Below are positions 17,940 to 25,910 of a DNA stretch of 37,828 bases, in pieces (positions within the stretch are counted from its first letter, which is position 1; every line of letters begins with the position of its first letter). The notes below the pieces were generated by a model. It searched no databases and was not told the DNA's origin. It saw only the letters and a program-made list of their open reading frames with translations. A program made the translations under genes and the position numbers. Source of the stretch: Rikenella microfusus (GTDB lineage Bacteria; Bacteroidota; Bacteroidia; Bacteroidales; VadinHA17); NCBI GenBank assembly GCA_022736275.1, contig DZBJ01000025.1, forward strand, positions 2,282 through 40,109, written 5' to 3'.

Positions 17940-19906
17940 AAAACTGGTATCTGATATTTATGATGATGGCTCTTCTTGCCGCTTCATGCAAACGTCCACC
18001 CAGGGAGGATGAGATAATACAATGGCTTGCAACGCCTGCACCCGGGGAGGTGCAGATCAGCGATAATTTCTGGTCGCCTAAAATTGAACTGAACAGGGTA
18101 AAAACCATTCCCTATGTCTTCAGGCAGTGTGAGGAGACGGGTCGCATTGACAATTTCGCTATAGCGGGCGGACTGAAAAAAGGGAAGCATACAGGTGAGC
18201 GGTACAATGATTCCGACGTCTTCAAGGTCATTGAAGGAGCCTGTTATTCTCTGATGGAGACACCTGATCCGGTTCTTCGCCGTTACGTTGACAGCCTCGT
18301 GACACTTGTTGAAGCTGCACAGGAGGATGACGGGTACCTCTATACCACCCGTACCATAGACCCGGTCAACATGGCTCCGGGGGCAGGCAGTGAGAGATGG
18401 ATTGACGAGCGCGTCAGCCATGAGCTCTATAACGTGGGGCATATGTATGAGGCTGCCGTTGCCCATCACCTGGCTACAGGCTCCTACACCTTCATCAATG
18501 TCGCACTTAAGAATGCTGAACTGGTTTATAACGAGTTCGGCTGGGGAAAGAGGGAAATAGCGCCGGGCCACCAGGAGATCGAGATAGGACTGATAAAGCT
18601 ATACAGGTTGACAGGTGATAGGAAATGGCTTGAGCTGGCCCAGTTTTTCCTGGATGTACGGGGGAGGCCGGGGGATTATATACACCATCCGGCGGGAAGC
18701 AGGTTCGAGGTTTACAATGACTCCGTTTACCTTCAGATGCATAAACCGCTCCTCGAGCAGACAGAGGCCGCAGGGCATGCCGTGAGGGGCGGATACATGT
18801 ACACGGCCATGGCAGACCTCTCCGAGGCGACCGGTTACAACCGGTATCTCAGAGCCTCACAGAAGATCTGGGATGACGTTGTCAGTGGAAAGATCTATAT
18901 CACCGGAGGCATCGGCTCAAAAGAGCACGGTGAGGCATTTGGCGAGCCCTATGAACTGCCCAACATGACCGCCTATACGGAGACTTGTGCTTCAGTCGCC
19001 AATGTCTTCTGGAACGACCGCCTCTACAGGGCAACAGGTGATGCAAAATACCTTGACGTGCTGGAACGCACGCTTTACAACGGACTTATCTCCGGCATAG
19101 GAAGCGATGGATGCCACTTCTTCTATCCCAATCCGCTGGAGTCGGACGGAAGCTTTGAACGCGCCGGATGGTTTGACTGCTCATGCTGCCCTGTCAACGT
19201 GGCTCGTTTCATGCCTGCCCTGAAACAGTATGTATGGTCATTGTCTGACGAGGGGGTGAATGTGAATCTCTTCATAAGCTCACTGGCAAGGGTGTCAACC
19301 ATTGGCGGTGAGGTGGTATTGAAACAGGAGACGGATTACCCGTGGAGCGGCGATGTAAAAATCAGAGTTGACCCCGACAGCGACGGAAGCCTGTTCAGCC
19401 TGGCGATACGCATTCCCGAATGGACCGGCAATGCACCCTTCTCCGGAGGCCTTTACAGATACGCAGGCCGCCCTGGTAAAAAGATCCAGATCAAAGTCAA
19501 CGGCAAGAGGATGCCACTGAGGTCTGTCAACGGGTTTGCAGTCATCGAGAGAGAATGGAACAGGGGCGACGTTGTTGATGTCACACTGCCCATGGAGCCT
19601 CGATTCATTGTTGCCAGGGATGAGGTGGAGGCTGACAGGGGAAGAGTGGCCCTGGGCGTGGGACCGATAGTATATTGTCTTGAGGAGGCTGACAATGGCC
19701 CGGTGAGGGAGCTGACAGTCAATGCTGACACAAGAGTGGAGTTTGTCCGTGAGCCTGATCTGCTGGGCGGAGTGGGAACACTTTCATTCATGGCGAATAC
19801 ACCCTCCGGAGAGAAGAGAAAGGTGAAGGCTGTCCCCTACTATTCATGGGCCAACAGGGGTAGGGGTGAGATGGCAGTATGGATTAAACAGACAAACTAC
19901 AAATAA
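17933..19906 (+). CDS. GH127 beta-L-arabinofuranosidase lipoprotein (copy 1)
   Basis: A 657-aa retaining glycosidase expected to release L-arabinofuranose from arabinan, arabinogalactan or extensin-type glycans. The lipobox LLAAS-Cys19 marks it as a lipoprotein. An (alpha/alpha)6-type catalytic domain is followed by beta-sandwiches. The GH127 zinc-cysteine site is present: Glu350 and Cys352 in TETCASV, and Cys418-Cys419 in CSCCPVN, by analogy with HypBA1 Glu338, Cys340, Cys417 and Cys418. The second of that Cys pair or its neighbour would be the nucleophile. The gene overlaps the araB remnant by 7 bp and has an unusually strong Shine-Dalgarno (AAGGAGG, 17921-17927), rare in Bacteroidota. It could belong to the related DUF1680 family GH146 instead. 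Confidence 0.88.
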   Translation: MLKNWYLIFMMMALLAASCKRPPREDEIIQWLATPAPGEVQISDNFWSPKIELNRVKTIPYVFRQCEETGRIDNFAIAGGLKKGKHTGERYNDSDVFKVIEGACYSLMETPDPVLRRYVDSLVTLVEAAQEDDGYLYTTRTIDPVNMAPGAGSERWIDERVSHELYNVGHMYEAAVAHHLATGSYTFINVALKNAELVYNEFGWGKREIAPGHQEIEIGLIKLYRLTGDRKWLELAQFFLDVRGRPGDYIHHPAGSRFEVYNDSVYLQMHKPLLEQTEAAGHAVRGGYMYTAMADLSEATGYNRYLRASQKIWDDVVSGKIYITGGIGSKEHGEAFGEPYELPNMTAYTETCASVANVFWNDRLYRATGDAKYLDVLERTLYNGLISGIGSDGCHFFYPNPLESDGSFERAGWFDCSCCPVNVARFMPALKQYVWSLSDEGVNVNLFISSLARVSTIGGEVVLKQETDYPWSGDVKIRVDPDSDGSLFSLAIRIPEWTGNAPFSGGLYRYAGRPGKKIQIKVNGKRMPLRSVNGFAVIEREWNRGDVVDVTLPMEPRFIVARDEVEADRGRVALGVGPIVYCLEEADNGPVRELTVNADTRVEFVREPDLLGGVGTLSFMANTPSGEKRKVKAVPYYSWANRGRGEMAVWIKQTNYK

Positions 19907-21894
19907 TGAAGAAACAGGGAAGAATTACGCTTATTGCGTTAATTATCACACTTGCCGTGACATCATGCACAGGCATGGGGGAGGATGAGAACTATCCCAT
20001 AAGGCCGGTTCAATTCACCGCGGTGAAGATGACCGACAGCTTCTGGGCTCCCCGTATCCTGAAGAACCACGAAGTGACCATACCCATTGCGTTCGGTTAC
20101 TGTGAATCAACCGGCAGGGTGAAGAACTTTGAAATTGCAGGCGGACTTGACACCGGGGCCTTCAAGACGATCTACCCTTTTGATGATTCTGACGTCACAA
20201 AGATCATTGAAGGGGCGGCCTATTCTTTGCAGACATACCCTGATCCTGAACTGGAGGCATACGTTGATTCACTTATATGGAAGATCGGGCTTGCCCAGGA
20301 GGATGACGGATACCTCTACACCAACCGTACCATTGCTGAAATGGGATACGGAAAAATTCATGAATGGGCCGAAGGAGGGAGATGGGAGAAAACCAATATC
20401 CTCAGCCATGAGCTTTACAACCTGGGACATATGTATGAAGCTGCCGTGGCTTACTACCAGGCAACGGGAAACAGGGAGCTGCTGGATATTTCAATTAAAT
20501 CGGCCGACCTGGTAGACAGAGACTTCGGGTGGGATGCCTATGTGAGTTATCCCGGACACCAGGTGATTGAGATGGGTCTCGTTAAGCTCTACAGGGTTAC
20601 AGGTGAAAAAAGATATCTTGATCTGGCAAAGTTTTTCCTTGATGCCCGCGGTACCAGGGAAGACGGCGATGAGTACGCGCAGAGCCACATGAAGGTGGTA
20701 GACCAGACGGAAGCCGTTGGTCATTCGGTGAGGGCAACATACATGTATTCAGGCATGGCCGATGTTGCATCCATCCTCAAAGACGAAGCCTATGTCAATG
20801 CAATCACAAAGATCTGGGAAGATCTGGTTCACAGGAAGATGTACATCACCGGAGGCATAGGTGCGTCAGGCGGCAACGAGGGCTTCGCCGAGCCGTACCA
20901 CCTGCCGAACATGACCGCATACTGCGAGACATGTGCCTCAATTGGCAGCATCTTTTTCAATCACAGGATGTTTTCCATGCACGGTGAAGGCAAATATTTC
21001 GATATACTTGAAAAGACACTATATAACGGGGCTCTCTCAGGGGTGAACCTCGAAGGTGACAGGTTCTTTTATCCGAATCCTCTTGAGTCAGACGGACGGC
21101 ATGCACGGTCGGCCTGGTTCGGATGCGCATGCTGCCCCTCGAATATCTGCAGGTTTATTCCGGCAATCCCGGGTTATATCTACTCAGTTACAGACAATGA
21201 CCTGTATGTGAACCTCTTTGCATCCAATGAGGCCGGAATCAGCTTCGGAAAGAATGAGGTGACAGTCACTCAGGAGACTTTGTACCCATGGGACGGCATG
21301 GTAACAATGACATTAAGTCCGGAAAAGGGAGGGAATTTTGCTCTTCATCTCCGCATACCGGGATGGGCACGCAATGAAGCTATGCCGGGAGGCCTCTATA
21401 CCTTTGCCGACAGCAGTGCAGAGAGCTACTCGCTGCTGGTGAACGGTGAGCCTGCTGTAACGACGGTGACCGATGGTTATGTCACCGTGTCCCGCAGATG
21501 GAAAAAGGGTGACAGGGTTGATCTCTACCTTCCTATGCCCATAAGGACTGTCATTGCAGATGAAAAGGTAAAAGAAGATTCCGGAAAATATGCCGTTCAG
21601 AAGGGCCCGCTGATGTTCTGCGTCGAATGGCCGGACAATCCCGAAGACAAAGTCCTTGACATAATAATCGATGCCAAGCCGGTTTTCACCATGGAATTCA
21701 ATGAGAGAATGCTGAACGGTACCGAGCTCATCAGAACAACCGGTTACAGGACAATTACAGCAGCGGACGGGACTGTTGTCTCGGGTGACACCCTCGGATT
21801 GACAATGATCCCGTACCATCTCTGGAATAACCGTGGCAGGGGAGAGATGAGGGTCTGGATTCCTCATAACGGGTTGTTGCAGGAAACATTATAA
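19906..21894 (+). CDS. GH127-family lipoprotein (copy 2)
   Basis: A 662-aa paralogue of the preceding GH127 with the same domain order and lipobox (LAVTS-Cys21). Active-site residues are Glu341 and Cys343 in CETCASI and Cys409-Cys410 in CACCPSN. It starts on the stop of copy 1 (TAATG, one shared base), so the two are translated in series. The proteins differ clearly: copy 1 has an extra segment at about residues 248-270 (around [17 protein letters not shown]) absent here, and the residue before the Glu site is Thr in one and Cys in the other. Different linkage specificities are therefore likely, not recent duplication. Which linkage each cuts cannot be read from sequence. Confidence 0.87.
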   Translation: MKKQGRITLIALIITLAVTSCTGMGEDENYPIRPVQFTAVKMTDSFWAPRILKNHEVTIPIAFGYCESTGRVKNFEIAGGLDTGAFKTIYPFDDSDVTKIIEGAAYSLQTYPDPELEAYVDSLIWKIGLAQEDDGYLYTNRTIAEMGYGKIHEWAEGGRWEKTNILSHELYNLGHMYEAAVAYYQATGNRELLDISIKSADLVDRDFGWDAYVSYPGHQVIEMGLVKLYRVTGEKRYLDLAKFFLDARGTREDGDEYAQSHMKVVDQTEAVGHSVRATYMYSGMADVASILKDEAYVNAITKIWEDLVHRKMYITGGIGASGGNEGFAEPYHLPNMTAYCETCASIGSIFFNHRMFSMHGEGKYFDILEKTLYNGALSGVNLEGDRFFYPNPLESDGRHARSAWFGCACCPSNICRFIPAIPGYIYSVTDNDLYVNLFASNEAGISFGKNEVTVTQETLYPWDGMVTMTLSPEKGGNFALHLRIPGWARNEAMPGGLYTFADSSAESYSLLVNGEPAVTTVTDGYVTVSRRWKKGDRVDLYLPMPIRTVIADEKVKEDSGKYAVQKGPLMFCVEWPDNPEDKVLDIIIDAKPVFTMEFNERMLNGTELIRTTGYRTITAADGTVVSGDTLGLTMIPYHLWNNRGRGEMRVWIPHNGLLQETL

Positions 21895-21901
21895 GTTTCA
21901 A

Positions 21902-22096
21902 ATGAATAAACCGTCAAATATCTCCGTTATGAAAAAATGCAAATACTTAATGACTTGCCTCTTAATTCTCTGCCCAATGATCCCGCAGGTCATCTGCGGA
22001 ACTGTGGGCAGCGGCTCGGTTGAGGAGATGTCAAAATGCGTTGAAAAAAACAGTAAGGCGTGGTCAATTACCGGAAGACGGAAATTGTATATTTGA
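21902..22096 (+). CDS. Small exported hypothetical protein or gene remnant
   Basis: Up to 64 aa, 7 bp after the second GH127 gene. An internal Met (codon 10, at 21929) starts a signal-peptide-like segment (MKKCKYLMTCLLILCPMIPQ). The remaining 35 or so residues (from GTVGSGSVEEMSKCVEKNS) match nothing I know. It may be a real small secreted protein or the 5' end of a lost exported enzyme; the short, featureless C-terminus favours a remnant. It fits the spacing of the operon, between the GH127 pair and the mutarotase. Confidence 0.3.
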   Translation: MNKPSNISVMKKCKYLMTCLLILCPMIPQVICGTVGSGSVEEMSKCVEKNSKAWSITGRRKLYI

Positions 22097-22119
22097 AGAC
22101 ACCTTTATGAACTGGAAAA

Positions 22120-23250
22120 ATGAAAAGAGAAAAACTGTTATTAATATCGGCACTTGCTGTGATCATGGTTGTCATGGGTTCGTGCGGCAACAATAAAGCA
22201 AAAGAAATGGTTACAACTGAAAGCTTCGGCTCATTCGAAGGGAAGGATATATTCCTTCACACTCTCACAAACAAAAATGGCAATTTCATCAGGTTGTCAA
22301 ATTACGGTGCAATGATTGTTGAGATCAGCGTGCCTGACCGCAACGGCAATCGTGACAATGTCACCTTCGGGTATGATACGTTTGAGGGCTACGCCGGCGG
22401 AGACCTTTATTTCGGCAAGGTAGTGGGCCAGTATGCGAACCGCATTGCAAAGGGCAAATTTACCCTTGACGGTGTCGATTATGCCCTGGCAATCAACAAT
22501 GAGCCCAACTCCCTTCACGGCGGCCCCACAGGATGGCACAGCCGGGCATGGGATGCTGAGGTGCTGAGGGGCACCGACTTCCCGGCCGTAAAGTATACAT
22601 ACCGTAAACCCGACATGGAGGAGGGTTATCCGGGCAATGTCGTTGCTGAAGTTGTCTACACATGGACCGATGACAATGAGATCATAATGGATTTCAAGGT
22701 CACCACTGACAGGAATACCGTCATCAACATCACCAACCATGCATACTTCAACCTTCACGGCGCCGGTGTGGGTGATATCCTTGATCATGAGGCGTTAATC
22801 AGGGCTTCTGCTTTTACCCCCGTAGACTCAACCCTCATTCCCACCGGTGAGATGCGGCCTGTTGAGGGTACACCGTTTGACTTCCGTACCCCTCACCTGA
22901 TTGGCGAGAGGATAGCCATGGAATATGATCAGCTTATCCTCGGTGGCGGATATGACCACAACTATGTGCTTGACAATATTGAGCCGGTTGACGCAGAGGT
23001 TTATGATCCTTCCACAGGCAGACTGCTTGAGGTGATTACAGACCAGCCCGGAGTACAGCTTTATACCGGCAACTTCCTTAACGGGACCCGGACCGGTCAT
23101 GGTGGCAAGGTCTACAACTACCGTTCCGGATTCTGCCTCGAGACTCAGCATTTTCCTGACAGCCCGAACCAGGCTTACTTCCCGTCAGTTGTCCTGACGC
23201 CTGACGAGCCGTTCCTGTCGAGCACCATCTTCCGGTTCTCCGCCCGCTAG
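22120..23250 (+). CDS. Aldose 1-epimerase (mutarotase), lipoprotein
   Basis: Interconverts alpha and beta anomers of free aldoses. The 376-aa product has a lipobox (VVMGS-Cys22), so it acts outside the inner membrane. Family motifs are present: GQYANRIAKG, NSLHGGPTGWHSRAWD with His133, the catalytic-acid His207 in ITNHAYFNL, and the general base Glu341 in GFCLETQHFPDSPN. As last gene of the arabinose operon it would equilibrate sugars released by the GH127 enzymes before uptake. A terminator follows 42 bp after the stop. Substrate preference (arabinose or galactose) is not decided by the sequence. Confidence 0.93.
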   Translation: MKREKLLLISALAVIMVVMGSCGNNKAKEMVTTESFGSFEGKDIFLHTLTNKNGNFIRLSNYGAMIVEISVPDRNGNRDNVTFGYDTFEGYAGGDLYFGKVVGQYANRIAKGKFTLDGVDYALAINNEPNSLHGGPTGWHSRAWDAEVLRGTDFPAVKYTYRKPDMEEGYPGNVVAEVVYTWTDDNEIIMDFKVTTDRNTVINITNHAYFNLHGAGVGDILDHEALIRASAFTPVDSTLIPTGEMRPVEGTPFDFRTPHLIGERIAMEYDQLILGGGYDHNYVLDNIEPVDAEVYDPSTGRLLEVITDQPGVQLYTGNFLNGTRTGHGGKVYNYRSGFCLETQHFPDSPNQAYFPSVVLTPDEPFLSSTIFRFSAR

Positions 23251-23291
23251 CGGATACGGGCCGACAAACTTAAGTATGTCGGATCACACAG

Positions 23292-23330
23292 ATGACCGCC
23301 AGTTAGCTGTTCCATGGCGGTCATTTTTTT
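23292..23330 (+). terminator. Rho-independent terminator of the arabinose operon
   Basis: A 10-bp perfect stem, ATGACCGCCA (23292-23301) and TGGCGGTCAT (23315-23324), with a 13-nt loop, followed by seven T. It closes the unit that runs from the symporter to the mutarotase. Confidence 0.88.
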
Positions 23331-23401
23331 CTTAACTTTCCCTGCTGATGCGGTGTGGTTTCAACACTGCGCCTGTAAGTAATCAAGTAATTGAATAAGC
23401 C

Positions 23402-25864
23402 ATGAGATCAACTGCTGCAACATTCACCTTTTTAATAACAGTCTGGCTGATTTGTACCCCGTCCGGACTGTCACAGAGAAGGACAAAGTATGATCCGTAC
23501 AGTGGGAGTGATATCTATAAAAAGGGATGGATCGACTTTAACAAGAACGGCAGGATGGATGATTATGAGAATCCGGACCTGGATATTGACAGGCGCATCG
23601 ATGATCTTCTCAGTCAGATGACTGTTGAAGAGAAAACATGCCAGCTGGCCACCCTCTACGGTTATAAGAAGGTTCTGGCAGACTCCCTGCCCGTGCCGGA
23701 GTGGAAAAACAGGGTCTGGAAAGATGGCATCGCCAATATTGATGAACAGCTTAACGGTTACAGGTCGGATGTATATTCATGGCCCCCAAGTGATCATGCC
23801 ATTGCGATCAACAAAATTCAAAAATGGTTTGTCGAGGAGACCAGGCTGGGCATTCCGGTAGACTTCACCAATGAAGGCATCTACGGTGCCTGCTTCACCG
23901 GAGCAACGCTCTTTCCGCCTCAGATAGGAGTAGGGTCAACCTGGAACAGGGAGCTGGTTTCCAGGATAGGTGAGATAACCTCAAGACAGAGCAAGGCTGT
24001 CGGTTTTACCAACATCTATTCGCCTATTCTTGATGTGGCCCGTGATCCCCGCTGGGGACGCGTGATAGAGTGTTACGGTGAGGACCCGTACCTCGTGTCG
24101 CAGTTGGGCCTGCAGCAGGTACTTGCTATACAGAAAGACCATACGGTGATATCCACACCCAAGCATTTTGCAGCCTACAGTATCCCCATCGGCGGCAGGG
24201 ATCACTCAACGCGAACGGACCCGCAAGCTTCGCCTCATGATATGATGAACCTGCTTGTTGAGCCTTTCCGGGTAGCATTCATGAAGGGAGCTGCACACGG
24301 CACCATGAGCTCCTACAACGACTATGACGGTGTGCCGGTGACAAGTTCTTCCTGGTTTCTGACCACCTTGCTCAGGCAGCAATTTGGTTTCCGTGGATAC
24401 GTGGTATCTGACAGTGAGGCGCTGGAATACCTATGGTCGAAACACCGGGTTGCACCCGACTACAATGATGCCGTCAGGCAGGGCCTGGAGGCGGGGCTCA
24501 ATGTGCGGACTACCTTCAGAACGCCGGAATCATACATCTTGCCGTTGCGTGAGCTTATTTACAAGGGATCGGTCTCCATGGAAATGCTCGATAGCAGGGT
24601 GAGGGATGTGCTTTGGGTCAAGTTCTGGCTGGGGCTGTTCGATGAGCCCTATACCAGTGACCCGGCAGAAGCCGACAGGATATATGCTCTGCCTGGATAT
24701 GACAGCATAGCCAGAAAATCTTCGTACGAGTCAATTGTGCTGCTCAGGAACAATAATAATTTGCTGCCGCTGAAGAAGGATGAGGTTAAGACCATCCTTA
24801 TTGCCGGACCCAATGCCGACAACAAGGTGCTGTCGCTCTCCAGGTATGGACCAAAGAAGATTGAGTACAAATCGGTGCTCGAAGCTTTCAGGGCAAAGCT
24901 GGGGTCGGAGGTGAGCGTTCTCTACTCCCGGGGATGTGATATTACAGACCCTGCCTGGCCTGAGAGTGAAATAATACCCTCCGAACCGTCGGAAGGAGAA
25001 CTGGCAGATATTGAGGATGCCGTTGAAAAGGCCCTGCGATCAGATGCTGTCATACTGGTGCTTGGGGAGGACAACAGTATCGTGGGAGAGTCGCACTCCA
25101 GGACCGACCTCAACCTTGCCGGCTTTCAGGAGTTGCTGCTTGAAGAGGTTTGCCGGACAGGCAAACCGGTAGTGCTGGTCCTGATGAATGGCAGGCCGAT
25201 AACGGTAAACTGGGCTGACAGGAACTGTGATGCAATCATTGAAGCCTGGATCCCAGGCAAATATGGTGGCGAAGCCATCGCTGACATAGTCTTCGGGGAT
25301 TATAATCCCGGCGGCAAGTTGCCGGTCACCTTTCCAAAGTCGGTTGGACAGATTCCAATGTGCTTTCCTTATAAACCGGGAGCACAGGCAGACTCCCGGA
25401 CGACTGTAAACGGGGTACTTTACCCGTTCGGTTTTGGATTGAGTTACACCACCTTTGAATACTCAAACCTTTCAATAACCCCGCAAAAGCAGCTCGAGTC
25501 AGGAATCATAAAGATATCAGCCGATGTCAGGAACAGCGGCGCAATGGCCGGTGACGAGATAGTTCAGTTATATATTCTTGATGAGGTCAGTTCAGTCATC
25601 AGGTTTGAAAAGGAGTTGCGCGGGTTTGAACGCATCCATCTTGAACCCGGAGAGATCAGGCGTGTTAAGTTCACACTGACACCTGAAGAGCTGCAGATGC
25701 TTGACAGGGATATGAACCGGATCGTTGAGCCGGGATGGTTCACTGTGATGCTGGGAAGCTCATCGCAGGATATTCGCCTTGAGGGCAGGTTTGAGATATT
25801 TCAGAAAGACCAGATATCAAAACCTTATGATCCCACTCCGATCAAGTCGGAGATAACATGGTGA
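23402..25864 (+). CDS. GH3 beta-glycosidase, exported
   Basis: An 820-aa family 3 glycoside hydrolase. After a signal peptide (about 1-24) comes a short segment DFNKNGRMDDYENP (about 45-58), resembling a DxNxNGxxD calcium loop and seen at the start of some Bacteroidota GH3. The TIM-barrel domain has DVARDPRWGR, KHFAAY and nucleophile Asp337 in YVVSDSEAL. The (alpha/beta)6 domain has GPNAD and the likely acid/base Glu563 in VGESHSRTDL. The C-terminal fibronectin-III-like domain ends VEPGWFTVMLGSSS. Substrate could be beta-glucoside, xyloside or arabinoside. It stands 70 bp past the ara terminator and 46 bp before the second GH3, with which it probably forms an operon. Confidence 0.9.
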   Translation: MRSTAATFTFLITVWLICTPSGLSQRRTKYDPYSGSDIYKKGWIDFNKNGRMDDYENPDLDIDRRIDDLLSQMTVEEKTCQLATLYGYKKVLADSLPVPEWKNRVWKDGIANIDEQLNGYRSDVYSWPPSDHAIAINKIQKWFVEETRLGIPVDFTNEGIYGACFTGATLFPPQIGVGSTWNRELVSRIGEITSRQSKAVGFTNIYSPILDVARDPRWGRVIECYGEDPYLVSQLGLQQVLAIQKDHTVISTPKHFAAYSIPIGGRDHSTRTDPQASPHDMMNLLVEPFRVAFMKGAAHGTMSSYNDYDGVPVTSSSWFLTTLLRQQFGFRGYVVSDSEALEYLWSKHRVAPDYNDAVRQGLEAGLNVRTTFRTPESYILPLRELIYKGSVSMEMLDSRVRDVLWVKFWLGLFDEPYTSDPAEADRIYALPGYDSIARKSSYESIVLLRNNNNLLPLKKDEVKTILIAGPNADNKVLSLSRYGPKKIEYKSVLEAFRAKLGSEVSVLYSRGCDITDPAWPESEIIPSEPSEGELADIEDAVEKALRSDAVILVLGEDNSIVGESHSRTDLNLAGFQELLLEEVCRTGKPVVLVLMNGRPITVNWADRNCDAIIEAWIPGKYGGEAIADIVFGDYNPGGKLPVTFPKSVGQIPMCFPYKPGAQADSRTTVNGVLYPFGFGLSYTTFEYSNLSITPQKQLESGIIKISADVRNSGAMAGDEIVQLYILDEVSSVIRFEKELRGFERIHLEPGEIRRVKFTLTPEELQMLDRDMNRIVEPGWFTVMLGSSSQDIRLEGRFEIFQKDQISKPYDPTPIKSEITW

Positions 25865-25910
25865 CCTCAAATTAATACAACCAGAAGCTGATTTCTATTA
25901 ACCCGGCCAT

